Below are positions 41,034 to 54,018 of a stretch of 64,000 bases of DNA, in pieces. Source of the stretch: Paramacrobiotus metropolitanus (Eukaryota > Tardigrada > Eutardigrada > Parachela > Macrobiotidae); NCBI RefSeq assembly GCF_019649055.1, contig NW_026570235.1:1364001-1428000 (forward strand), given 5' to 3'. Below the pieces are notes generated by a model. That model was not told the origin of the DNA. It did no database searches and saw only the letters and a list, made by a program, of their open reading frames with translations. Within the stretch, counting starts at the first letter, position 1, and each line of letters starts with the position of its first letter. Made by a program: the position numbers and the translations under genes.

Positions 41034-43801
41034 ATGGCGTCCACCCAAGTAAATGGTCTTCAGAACAAGCAGCGAAATCGCGCTGTCGTTATCGTTGGGG
41101 CCCAGTGGGGCGACGAAGGAAAGGGAAAGATCGTGGACCTTCTCGCTGTCAAAGCCGACGCTGTATGCCGTTGTGCGGTAAGTCAGTGGATTGCCAATTT
41201 GGCCAGTGATATTCGGGTCCCTCGATTTCTGTTCGCTTTCGGAAGAGCGGACTCAAACGATTCGCGTTGCGTCGTTGAGATGATCGGGTAAACCACAAAG
41301 CTGTTTGTAGGGCGGCAACAATGCCGGTCATACGGTTGTGGCGGGGACAACGGAATACGATTTCCATTTGCTGCCTTCGGGAATTATTAACCCGAAATGC
41401 ACTTCAATAATAGGTAAGGGTCCATGAGACTGCATTAAGGCACGGGAAAGGTAATCGTAGTATATTATTCCTGGATAATTTAAGTGCTGACTTTTTCTTC
41501 TGTATTTGAAAAAGTATAGTGCCGGGCAAATTTGTTCACAAATAGAAAGGTATCGAGTATTTCTGATGCGCATATGCAAAGCAAAAGTTCTAATCGCTGA
41601 CGGAAGGCTATCGTTATCAGCAATTAAGTAACGAATTATTACGGAATGACAAAACCCGCCGGGTCTTTATTAAGATTAATATGAAGTACCGTTCTTCGTT
41701 ATTGGTAACTAAGAATTTTCCGTGCAGCCTTACAGCTTTGTGCCATCTTTTGGAATAGTCGCGCTGATGAAAATTTATCACAATTTAATGAATTCTTGAT
41801 TGAAAAACTACATATAAAGCTAAATATTGTTTACATAAATGACAATCTGATATCTGTAAAATCTTGTCGCCAGTTAGCAAGATACTTCCGCAAATGAAAT
41901 GAGTTATTCTAGTCTGTCAGTGTAGAAAAAAAACCGTCGTGGCTTTCGGAATGAGGTACAGCAGTAATGGCTTAAAATTGTTAATGTTATTGGAAAACTT
42001 TTCCCAGCGCAGATGAATGCGTATCTTTATGTTTCGGATTGTGTTTTGCTAAGCTAACTTCTGTAACAAAAATTGATTTTCCTTATTCAGGAAATGGTGT
42101 GGTAGTGCATTTGCCCGGTTTATTCGAGGAAATCTCTAAAAACGAAGCTAAAGGGTTGAACGGAATTCGCGATCGTTTATACGTTTCCGATCGAGCCCAT
42201 ATCGTTTTCGATCTGCACCAGTCGGTGGATGGTTTACAGGAGAGCGAGAAAGGATTGAAAAAGTGAGTATGCCGTTTTTGACTCAAAGTAAAAATATCGA
42301 AAAATTCCAATTTCAGGCAACAGTTGGGTACGACGAAAAAAGGCATCGGTCCGACCTACGCATCCAAAGCCAGCCGTCATGGGATTCGCATTTCCGATCT
42401 AATCGGTGACTTTGATCGTTTCAGCGAAAAGTGAGTGTGCACAATGCAATTTAGTTTGGTAAAATCAGCTGGTGAAACCCGAATGTACGCATGTAGTTAA
42501 CTATACGGCGGGTGTGTCACGTTAGTAAATCTTGGCTGTGATTTCGCATGCCGCTCATTCATTTTGGCGAGTATTTCGAAGCGGTTTATGTGGTGACGGC
42601 GTTTTTACTACACTGGCAAACATTCGCACTGTTCTTGTACGGTTGTGAGAGGGTGTTGCGTAAAGTTGTGTAGAGTCAGTGCAGACTACGAAAGGTAGAA
42701 ACCCGTTTGAAAGTGCTGATGTATTAATAGACAAGGAATGCTGTGACGTAGGGCTTTTTATAAGAAAAACTACTGACGTGCTTTTGGTGTAATCTGTCTG
42801 GAGTCTCTGGACAACCTTATTTTTAAAATTCGATTTATCGATTTTGCTAACAAACTCATGCCACTGTACAAGGGTGCAGGCTATAGAAACGGTACTTTAA
42901 GTTTTAACTGTGAAGATAAAAAACGAAGGCCCGGCAAATTGAGACAGTTATAATATTTGGAAAAATTCGGTAAAGTTGGTTTGTGGTTAACATTTTATTC
43001 TTTTTCAGATTTCAAAATGTTGTACGCCTGCATAAACAAGCCTTCCCGTCCTTGGAGGTGGATGTGGACGCCGAGATCGCCCGTTATCGGCACTTTGCCG
43101 AAGAGATACGTCCCTTGGTGAAAGACACGGTGTTTGTTATGAACCAGCTGATCACCAATCCCCAGTCCAAGTTTATCATCGTCGAAGGCGCCAATGCGGC
43201 CATGCTGGACATTGATTTCGGTACGTATCCGTACGTGACATCCTCGAACTGCACCGTGGGTGGGGTTCTGACGGGTCTGGGCATTCCCGCCAACGCCCTG
43301 GGTGACGTATATGGCGTGGTGAAAGCGTACACTACCCGCGTCGGTGACGGGCCCTTCCCCACAGAATTAAAAGAAGAACTGGGCTCCATGATACAGCAGC
43401 GGGGTGCGGAGTTTGGGGTTACCACGAAACGACCGCGCCGTTGTGGCTGGCTGGATTTAGTGGTGGTGAAATACACGCACATGCTGAACGGGTATGCAGC
43501 ACTGGCGCTGACGAAACTGGATATTTTGGATGTGTTGGATGAGCTGTTTGTGGGGGTGACGTATAAGTATAACGGCAAGCCGCTGGATTCCTTTCCGGCG
43601 GAATTGGATTTGTTGGAGAAGGTGGAGGTGGAATATGTGAAGATGAAGGGCTGGAAAAAGGATATTAGTGGGGCGCGAAAGTTTGAGGAGTTGCCACCAG
43701 AAGCTCAAGAGTATATATCCCTGGTGGAAAAGGTCGTGGGTGTCCCGGTGCGATGGATAGGGGTGGGCAAGCATCGCGATGCTATTATCTTCCGGGAATA
43801 G
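41034..43801 (+). CDS. Adenylosuccinate synthetase
   Basis: Catalyses the GTP-dependent joining of IMP and aspartate to adenylosuccinate, the first committed step from IMP to AMP, in the cytosol. Five exons (41034-41177, 41311-41413, 42091-42262, 42317-42430, 43009-43801) with GT-AG borders and matching phases encode 441 residues, normal for the family. Diagnostic motifs in order: [14 protein letters not shown], with the catalytic Asp and the GTP loop; [85 protein letters not shown]; and ALTKLDILD. The first ATG gives a short Gln/Asn-rich leader before the conserved core, as in animal enzymes. It is convergent with the OGDH gene, with 1.09 kb between stop codons. No truncation or frame break was seen. 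Confidence 0.96.
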
Positions 43802-44385
43802 TTTCGCTGGTATACTTGTTTAGTAATCTAATGTTGGATTATTTTTAATTTATTTTATTTGCTGCACTTATCGCTTTGCTACATTTGAATGTGACTGGAC
43901 CAACGAAAGTTACCTTGTTTCCCCTACGGTGAAAATTGTGGGTCTGGGTAGTTCTCAATTACTTACGCTACGCATTACGGTGTCTTTTAAAATGCTGCTG
44001 CCAGATTTTTTTAAATGGCGTTCAATGCTTTACCTTGCGCTGTTGAATGTTCTGACGTGTTTTTGTTACTGAAATTATTTACAGGAACTCGCCAGCTTTT
44101 AAACTTTGTTTGTATTCTGTACGTAAAAAAGAACAATTCATTCAGATACTTGAGGATCGGGTTGTACTGAAGAATGATGTTGTACTGAATCTGGTTGTAC
44201 TGAATATTCGATCTGCTGAAGCTACCAGCTTAAGTATTTTAAGGTTCGTCAGAACCAGCGAAATCCACAAACAATCATCACAAAAAAATACCACCGGCAA
44301 GTTAATTAACTTGCACAATTTGATTATGGTCCTACTGGGGTCAACGGATTTCAAACTCAGAGCAATTAGAGCCAGCGCGCAATTA

Positions 44386-44687
44386 AAGCTCAAAGATTCA
44401 GTACTTGTGCATAAATTAAATGGATTTATATAAATCTTGTTACGCGCACACATCTATACATCCTAAATAGCTGCTACCTCGGAAATACAAAATTAATCGT
44501 AAGTGCTTCCAGAAAAGTAAGGAGGAAATCGATTAGTGTAACTGGCACAGCAGCATATATGCAGTTTTATTCGGTTGACAAAGGTGCGCCACGGACTACA
44601 GCTTACAGACTTTCAGAAGCTCAAAGATCAATAAATTGAATGGACAAACATAAATCTTGTTTTTATACATCCTAATGAGCTGCTACC
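44386..44687 (+). repeat. Imperfect direct repeat, two units about 231 bp apart
   Basis: Units at about 44,386-44,478 and 44,617-44,687 share the ordered blocks AAGCTCAAAGAT, ATAAATTrAATGGA, ATAAATCTTGTT, TATACATCCTAA and AGCTGCTACC, separated by small indels. This indicates an old local duplication in the 3' flank of OGDH. Confidence 0.6.
44566..44571 (-). promoter_or_regulatory. Candidate polyadenylation signal for OGDH
   Basis: TTTATT on the plus strand reads AATAAA on the gene strand, about 320 bases beyond the OGDH stop. Only the hexamer and its position support it. Confidence 0.35.
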
Positions 44688-44892
44688 CTTTTAAAAACTA
44701 GCCTCTCGTACGTGACCAGAGATTTTATCTCTAAACTCTTAACAGAATTTGCATATACTAAGAACCGCCAACTTTTTCCACATACACACATACACACGCA
44801 GTAAAGGGAAAAAACTAGAAGGAAAAATAGACATCTGAAATCGCAGCCGTAGCATCCAAAGGACGATCCCGAACACAGAAAGCAAGGATCAA

Positions 44893-47800
44893 TCAAGCAT
44901 CAATATGCATAGCATCCGAAATGACTTTTGCTTGCTCAATCTGCAAAAGATTTTGAAACGAAGTTATTAATGGACCAAATGCAACGTATCTTGAGAAGAA
45001 GCCACAAACTCCTTTGCTTCCCACGCCCTTACGGTCTTACCAAATGCTGACTCTTGTTGCCCGTCGCGGGTGATGCTGCCGCAATTCGTCCCACATACCT
45101 ATGAATTACAACCGCATTACTGGGAAATCCGCATCTCCAAACCAAACAAAGTAAAAATACGATACACTAACGTCAAAATAACGTATCTGATCAGGAGTAA
45201 CCAGAGCAATGTACGCACGGGATAAATGGTGCATAGAAACGAAGTTAATTTTGTATAACCATGGAGCGGAATTTACATCAAAACAAGATGCAACTACGGC
45301 ATGAGGTAATCAAGCTTACTTAATGCGGCGCCTTTCCTTGATGTGGTGACGCAAGATGTTATCAATGCGTGGTTGAACATACATCCATGCGCCGGCATTC
45401 TTATGTTCTTCCTGTACCCATGTAATTACCGCATTCGGATACAGCTCCATTTGCTGACGGACTAGGTCATACGGGAACGGACAAATCTGGAAATGGATCT
45501 TTTAATTTAAAGCCGCATTTCAAATTATACCTGTTGTGTCATACGGACATACGTAGGCAAGAAAGGTTAAGTGAGATTTAAGGATTTAGTGTTGAAAAAG
45601 GGGAATCTAAGCACCGAAAGTCAAGAAATTTTCCATGGAATTTTGAACTAAAGCATCACTTGATTAATAACAAAGCATGCTAAATCGATACATTATGCAA
45701 ATATGCTCAGCGATTCCTGGTATGCCGGCCTCCACACATTCATTTTATATCTACTCCTCCTCCAAATTTATAATCGAACTGAAATCATTCCTACCATTAT
45801 TTTCATATCGTACCTGTTCAACTCGAACGATGGCGATATCGTTATCCAGATTTTTCCCAGTTCGTTCTTTAGCCAATTCATAATAGATCTTCCCACTGCA
45901 GAAAATCAGTCGCTTGACACTATCCGGCTTTTCTTCTGCTTTGCCCTGGTCAGAATAGATGCGCTGGAATTCCCGATCAGGTAGCATTTCATCGAAACTG
46001 GAGCGGGCTTCCGGTAAACGGAGGAGACTTTTCGGTGTCATTAAAATGAGTGGCTTACGGAACGGGGTCTTAATTTGACGCCGCATTGCATGGAAATAAT
46101 TGGCCGGTGTTGAGATGTTCATTACTTGCCAGTTAGTGTCACGCAGCTGATCAACAACGTATGTCGGGCTGGATTCGGTCGAGAACGAATCCGGGTTGTC
46201 GCTGGATAACTGCAGGAAGCGCTCTGGTCGTGCGCTAGAATGCTCAGGACCCTACAACAATATAAAATATCAAAATAAAATAAGACTAAGGCATTTCTCA
46301 GATTTCAATTTAAAACAATTCTGAAATAGTGCATGTTTTACCATTCCTTCCATGCCGTGCGGCAACAACATAACCAGACCGCTTTGACGGATCCATTTCG
46401 CTTGACCGCTGGAGATGCACTGATCCACGATACATTGTGCGGTGTTAAAGAAATCGCCAAACTGTGCTTCCCACATGATCAGCGCATGGGGATTGGTCAT
46501 CGAAAACCCTAATTCGAAGCCCAAGACTCCATATTCTGACAAGGAACTGTTGCACACCGTGTAGGGTGCCTGATCAGGCCATAGGTGATTCAATGGTCGG
46601 TATGTTTTTTTATCGACACTCTGGTCGTGCAGTACATGATGGCGATGACTGAAAACAACAATTTTAGCCCAAATTGCAGTTTTCTGCCTCTATAAGCGGT
46701 ACATTCTCACGTGCAAATATCCTTACATAATGCTATTTATTTGATCTTGTTTCAGTTTATCACCGTATTTATTCCACCATGATTTCGCAACAGCAGAGGG
46801 TTTTTACCTGAAAGTGCCTCTTTCGACATCCTGTCCAGATAATCTGACATGAATGCCTTCTTTCAATAACGATCCCCATGCGAGGGCTTCTCCCATCGCC
46901 CAGTCAGCCATGCGCTTTTCAGTCAGCTCTTTTCGCGTCGTTAGGATTTTCTTAATTCCTGTTTGCGCATTACATCAGTAACAGAATTATCGATTTTCCA
47001 GGCATCATCACGCAAATAGTCATTACCTTTATGAATATCCAGGTCTGGTGGCGCGTTACTGAAAACAGTGGCAATATGATGAAGGACTGATTCGTCCACC
47101 CCCGTTGGCTCGATTACTTTCTTGTTGCGAGTACTGAAAAAACCCTTCCCATGGAGAGTCAAGCCAGTCCGAGAATTTAACGTGCGTGGCTTGAGAAGCT
47201 GTTTTGAATGCATCTTCGCAGATGCTCAAATAACTTCCAATTTCTTGCTATAAAAACAAAAAGGTTTAACTCGTGTGTTTGTAGTTGAAAAAAATATTTG
47301 AATTAACCTTAAAGTAATGTTCATCCACAACTCCCTCTATCATCAGCTGAGCGGCGTACTTCTCTACAACGGGTTTGGTCTGGCGAATTTTCTTGTACAT
47401 TATCGGCTGTGTAAACATGGGCTCGTCGATTTCATTGTGACCGCTGCGACGATAACACACCTGCCATAAAATCGGTCACTCCAATTGGGCATGATTTGTA
47501 TAATAATTGCGCACTTTGATTATTTATACAAAAAGGAAATAACAAAGCTCAAATTACCAAGTCGATAACAACATCCTTATGGAATTTCGCGCGCCATTCA
47601 GCAGCCACGGCGCAAACATGCTGCACAGCTTCCGGATGATCAGCATTCACATGGAAAATCGGCGCGTTCACGACACGAGCCACATCGGTACAATACGGTG
47701 ACGAACGAGAAAATCGAGGATCGGTTGTAAATCCAACCTACAAAATTTGTACAGATAGTAACATCAGCTAGGAAACCGGTTCTCAAGCGCACGATATCGA

Positions 47801-49742
47801 ATTTTTAATGCCTAAAAATGGAAATAACGCAAGTTTTACAAAGCGATTACCAAGGCCACAGTAAGAAATAATTATGATACCGGCAAGGTTTTTACCGACA
47901 AAATATTTAAAAATTCATGGTAATCGAATCAAAAGGCTGCCTGACCTGATTGTTGACAACCACATGGATCGTGCCATGTGTGGTGTAATCCGGTAGCTCC
48001 GATAAATGGAACGTTTCATACACAACTCCTTGACCAGAAAACGCGGCATCACCATGCATAATTATGCTCATAACTTTGTCTCCTTCCACGTCTCCGCGAT
48101 AAAACTGTTCCGCCCGTACCTTTCCTTGCACAATCGGATCCACAGTTTCCAAATGGGAAGGATTAGCGCACAGAGCCAAGCGCATCGGTTTATTAGTGAC
48201 GCGATTGATCCGCTCGTGTGACAAGCCGAGATGATACTTTACGTCACCCGAACCCTCATCCGCTGCTTCCAGACTCTTAAATTGTGTTAAGATGGTCTCT
48301 AACGGCTTGCGACAAACGTTGGCCAGAACGTTCAGCCGGCCACGATGGGGCATACCGATGACGATGCTGTCCACACCGCGGGCACTGGATATGTCGATAA
48401 CCGCCTTCAACGCCGGGACCAACACCTCGCAACCCTCCAGACCAAAACGCTTCTCCGACGGCCACTTTTTAGCGAAGAAATCTTCAAGACTGAAAGATAA
48501 AATATTCCTCCAAACATCATTTAAATATATTATGCAGGCATAAATTACCCGGCAGAACGAATTAAACGCTTCAAGAGGGTTTTCTTCTCATCTGCATCAA
48601 GTTTAGTAACACCGGGCACCTCAAACTGCTGCCGCAACCATTCCTGTTGATCTTTGTTGTTGATGAACATGTATTCGACACCGATGACGCCACAATAAGC
48701 CGTCTGGAGGCGCTGAATAATTTCGCGGAGTGGTAGCGCATGCTTTCCGCCGCCGATGTATGTTGTTTCGGGTAGAACGAACACTCGATCCATATCCGCT
48801 TCGCCTGCGCAAATATTTAAAAGCCTGATACATTTTTTTCTAAATTATGGAATTCCGATAATTATGCATATACCAAGATTGTAAGTCGATAACTGCAATT
48901 CAGGAGGCATGAAATCATAGCGCATCGATTCCAGACGCAACGGATCCAAATCCGCAATATGATGTCCGCGCACCTAAACAATGACACGTTCTCATCTGTA
49001 CGAGTATAACAGGTATGAGGTTATAGGTACTGTATAGCTTATAGGTCCTTTTAGAAGTACATAGAATAGTGCGCGAAGACGTACCTGGTAAGCGCGGATA
49101 ACTGCCTGCACTGCGAGATGATCACGAACAGTTTTCTCCAGATTTTCCGGAACGGCTGCCAGATCCAGTGCAGCACCGTATTGTCTGGGTTGAACAGCGG
49201 GTTGTGCTCCACTGAGAGATGGCGGAGACTGATAGGCCTGACTGGGCTTCAAAGCCTTTTGAGACGCTGCTGAAGTAGGAATCCCATGACTATCGAACAA
49301 AACACAATGAAGACATGCAGCGCTAAACAACCGCCCAAAATTTGCGTTAATATTAAAATTCTTTAAACAAGTCACAATAAATTACCAAATCATCAACTCA
49401 GGTAATTCCACAATCAACAGCTGTTGTAAAAACCATGCACGGGAGATTTTTGTTACAAATACTTTTGTGATCCCTTTTGAAATATTTTCAGAAAATTTAT
49501 GATTTAATTCTGAATTCACGACTGACCGGATGAACACTGTTTGGGTTCTTCTTCCATTGTTGGTACATGTCCTCCACATAAACCGAGCTAGATCCCGAGA
49601 GAAAGTTGTCTGCTTTTAAATCAGTGCTGAAGCATCGTCGTGCACCGTCCGCAGCCGAGATGGCGCGTTTCCGGACCGTCATGGCTCCGAAGCGCCCGGC
49701 CAGGTTTAGAACCGCACGACCACGAACAGCTGGTGGATACAT
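44893..49742 (-). CDS. OGDH: 2-oxoglutarate dehydrogenase E1 component, mitochondrial
   Basis: Thiamine-diphosphate decarboxylase of the 2-oxoglutarate dehydrogenase complex (TCA cycle, mitochondrial matrix). Fourteen minus-strand exons: 49742-49527, 49289-49085, 48973-48874, 48804-48549, 48489-47946, 47737-47558, 47460-47308, 47247-47027, 46958-46808, 46648-46342, 46251-45814, 45486-45320, 45098-45041, 44940-44893. The Arg-rich N-terminus fits a mitochondrial presequence. Conserved blocks include [77 protein letters not shown] (ThDP site), [76 protein letters not shown] and [17 protein letters not shown]. Two single-base frame breaks, at 49257-49260 and 47137-47142, interrupt the model. Discounting them, the length is 1,013 residues, close to animal orthologues, and every exon phase agrees. 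Confidence 0.94.
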
Positions 49743-52700
49743 CTTGATAGCTTACTGACTAAAATCCTGAAACATTGGGAAGTAAGATTGGTTAGGCATG
49801 GACCAGATACTGGCGAAATACACTGCCGCGAATTCAGCACCCACAGCAACTGTTTCAGACTAAATATTCAGATTAAACTGTTGAAGTAATTTTACTATTT
49901 CAGGCTTATAAATTTTAACGCAGAGTAAGAAGATACTAATCATTAATGCTATTGACCACCTAATTTTTCTATATCCGTAAAGAAACTCGTCTTACGATAA
50001 GGAAAACTCTTTACTGGGTGTAAACTGTAGTCAAAAGTTGTTGTCTTTTCGCATTTATGACGAAAACAGGCCTCAGGGCTGTCAGTTTTTGGCTGCGTAA
50101 ACTTGAATTCTTGCAGATTGACGCACTTACTTTTGCTCTTAAATCACAGTGCCTAGATCCAGTCGAACAAATTTGAACCTCCTCCCAGATGACAAACGGG
50201 AAGACGGAGGTAGGAATTACAAAACCAAGATACCGTGCTTCCACACCAGCCAGCGCCTTCTGCCAGTAATTCTGCCTATTACCATACGCCCAAGTAGAAC
50301 GTACGTGCGGCTCCTTCAAAAGTCGTTGTTATCTCTCGATGCCGTCACACAGGGTGTCGAAAATTAAAATACGAGTACTTTAAACAGTAACACGCGCTCG
50401 GAACTCGGAAGTACGAACGAACTATTCTGAATTTTAGCGTCCAGAGATAGTTTTTTATTCTAAAAATAAACTCAAAGAGTGCTGTAGTGCATGACTATGG
50501 AGTACAGACTACAGTAGTACATACAGTACAGTACGTTCCGTATGTACAGGCGGACTATAAACCATAAAGCACAAAGCGACAGACAGAAGCTGCCATCCGC
50601 CTTCTCATGACGCATTTGTCATACGCCGCACATTTGCACCGGCTGGCGCAGATTTCAGAGTTTGGGCAGTCATGTTTTCGCTTGTGGGCTATTTTGCTTT
50701 TAATCGTAAATTTATTGTGTTTGCTGGAATACTGTTATTTTAATATTAATAATAAGATGTGTAAAACTAGTTGAGCACATACCTTTAAAATTATTATGGC
50801 CGCAATGACGCAATCTAACGGTCGAGGAAAATTGGTACGAATTCGCGCGTGCGTATAATTAGTAGAATAGACGAGATCTCAATTTTTTTATGTCCTGCCA
50901 TACTAATTTTAAAATTTCATAAAAACAAAATGATTTAAAATTCCCCAAACTCTTTGTGCTGCTTTATCCCATTTTTCCCAAATTTTAAACAGGAAGATTT
51001 TCATTTTAGGCGTTTTTGGTGCTCATTCGGCTTACAGATGGCGCATCAGCTGTAGTTGTCGCTGACTCTGATTACGCAGAGTCGTACGAGCGACGTAAAC
51101 GGCATTGCAACACTGGTGCGCGTCGCAGTGTATCTGATTTTAACGGTGTTGGATTCGTTAACAGTGTAAAGTGTAATAGTTGTTAGAATTTTCTGTTCCG
51201 TTGATATCTTAATGCTGCTGCCTGTTTACTGTTTAGTCTTAACAAATTATTGATTTTGTAGTCCGCCAGTATACCTATGAAGCTTATTTGATTAACGTCA
51301 GCGTCTGACGGATACCATATGAAGAGGAGATGGGAATTGGCTTGTCTGTGGAGCATTCCTGAATCCCGATCGTGATCAGTCGTGCTTCTCACTGCTGCAC
51401 TTGAAATCGTTACGGATAAACCCCTATATGCGCGGTGAAGTGGTGTTTCAGTAGGGAACCGTAACCGTGGAAGAATGAAATACTTATTATAATAATTGTG
51501 AATAATCTACACGAAGACTGCATTAGTCAAATTTGGGAGTCTTTCATTTGGATACGGGAGCTACGCGATTTCAGCAACAAATCATCGCGAACTTGGAGCT
51601 ATGAATCCAGGTAATACCCACTCGCTTTTGGTAAACAGATGTACAACTACAGCCCCATGAAGCATTAGCATTAGCCGAGAAATTTCTGTGTGTGAAAAAA
51701 TATCTCTTAAATTTTAAAATTGTGATTAGTTTTGACCCTGGAAAATGCATGTATTTTACTGAATGATTTGTTTGTAGCAGCTGTAGCACAGACATTTTGA
51801 GTTTTAACCGTTTTTACTTTTAATCATAATAATGCGCATTATACGGGCAGAATGTTATTGAAGCCTGAATTTGTCCTTGAATTTTGCCATGCCTTTTAAG
51901 CCATAGCAGTCCAGTATGATGCGGGCACGGTTTGTGTTCACGATCTATTGGAGGGCTACAGAGTGTGTACATTTGGTTGTTGTAATTGTGTGGGAAAACC
52001 CAATAATCAGGCTGCACTCTGCACTTGGGTCTACACACACGCAGGAAAATTGCAATGGTGCGCGTAACAGACTTATCTCTGTAGTGGCTTCCGATTTATT
52101 CCGGCGGTATTGCAGTTGTACGGAATTTTGTTGTACGGAATTTGTTTAACGAAAGCCAGTTGTCAGAAAGTGCAGCTGTTTTGTTTTAATCTTGTCAGCT
52201 TTTGTGATGTGCTGGAAATTACAAAAATCCACTTCACGAATCCTGACTTAAACAAAAATAAAAGCTGACTCTGTTAATTATGTACGAAGTAAAATTATAG
52301 ACCGAAAATCGAAAATAAATTTGGATTCTTCTGCTTGAAACGATTTTGGCGCGTACGTATAATCGCGTACGACCTTCCAAGGACATTATTTTTTGTCCGC
52401 GGGCAAATTGTTGTGTTGATTCTTTCGAAGCCGTATGCTTTCATCAGTTTATGCAGTTTGTTTTTAATAGATGGCGCATTACGCATGTGCTTGTGTGAAA
52501 TAAATCACTGAATGTTGTATGATTTACAGCCCATAACTCCGTGTGCCAATGGGCAATGGGCAGTGAGATTGCGGGAAAATATTTAATTAATAATTTTTGA
52601 AAATTTTTACTGAACTGCGGAATCAAGATGGAAGCGGATCGAAAGATTTTGTCAATTGTTACCACCATTAATCACTTTTTGATAAGCGTTTTATCATAGA

Positions 52701-54018
52701 AATTCTTTGTTGATTGAAATATAATGCCGTGCGATTACCTTTGCTATCTTATGTTTATTAAATTATAATATCCTATCCCGTAATTCGAGTTTCTTCAACA
52801 GTTTTTATAGATTCTTGACTGATTAATTTAGGAGTTTTCAGATCGCGTGATGTGAGTTTTATAGATACCTTTCGCTGTATAACAGTTTTCCTGTACCGTT
52901 TATAAAAAGTTATGGAACCAGTATAATTGTGGGCTTGACGTGAAATTTTTGTACCGCTTGGGTGCGCTACATTTTTATCTTTTTACGAATCACACAACAT
53001 TGATTAGCGCCAGAAAACATCTCCACGCAGTAGATTTGGATTTTGGACAACGATTTTAAGCGACCTTTGAGTTATGATTTAATTAGCAAGTAAGCTGTAG
53101 TACTTGTAATTAGAGTTTAGACAGCTAGTACGTTGATTACGTTCTGCGTACTACTACTGTGGTTTTAATAATCACGTGCAATTATGTTCAGTATCAAGGA
53201 AAGGGTTGCTCTTTTCTGAAAATTTTACAATTAGAATATCATTTTTGGATATATACAAAATGAAGTACGGTTAGCATGGCGAGTTAGTTCTTATCAAAGC
53301 CAGAATACAGTGGAGATAGACGTCGCACGTCATAAGGGATCACTAATCAGCATCATCCCGGTTCATGATGATAATTTCGTTTGCATTACAAAACCAGGTC
53401 AGAGTAATGAGAGATTTCGTATGAGCGGTGTTAGGTGGTGGTGGTAGGCTTGTACCCGTAGTACATAATACTTATTTGAATGGGTAGCCCCATTACACGA
53501 GAGATCTGTGTGGTGCGAAACCTTGATTCGCAATGGTGTTCATCGATATATGTATTTACTATTTGAGGTCGTCAACGTCATTCGTAATAATTAGATGCCA
53601 AAGAAATGTGTGCCATAGCAAACGATTGAACAGATTGAGGTCACTGCAAGAACTGATTGAGTTTGCAGTTTTATTCCCATTGGCAGTTTTAAGGGGAATA
53701 CTAGGGAGTAGCCCTTATTTTATAGGGTAGTACTTATGGTTAGCGTTAAAATCTAACAGGTAGGTTTAGCCGTTTTATGACTCCAGTCACTCCACGTAAT
53801 TGACCATGGAGTGCGCGGCGGGCGCTATGCGATCTACCCGGGAAAATTTTTGATCAGGTAGCCTCGATCCCGTCAATGTTCGATACTGTTAGGAAATTTG
53901 TGATTTTAAAGTTCCTTTACTCTTTAGAATTCCAGTAGCGATGTGGGTGCTCGTTTTCGAAGACATTAATAAGGCGTGTCTTGTTGTAGGTACCAAAGCG
54001 CTCCGCGAAGCAGTTGGA
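49743..54018. other. Divergent intergenic region between OGDH and the cytokine receptor
   Basis: The two flanking genes point away from each other, so both promoters should lie here. No supported coding exon was found. A GC-richer patch at about 51,000-51,170 containing ACAGATGGCGC could be a transcription start region or 5' non-coding exon of the receptor gene, but this is a guess. Remaining frames are short and without motifs. Confidence 0.45.

Larger units (their letters stand above)
43802..44892. other. Convergent 3' region between adenylosuccinate synthetase and OGDH
   Basis: Contains the 3' UTRs of both convergent genes. No gene is supported; the overlapping frames of about 105 codons at 44,110-44,453 on opposite strands look like chance. 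A candidate OGDH polyadenylation signal and an imperfect direct repeat are annotated separately. Confidence 0.5.

Noticed and set aside
44110-44453. Overlapping frames of 103-107 codons on opposite strands
   Set aside because: Their apparent Val-Val-Leu periodicity comes from a short DNA repeat (GTTGTACTGAA), and no domain is present.
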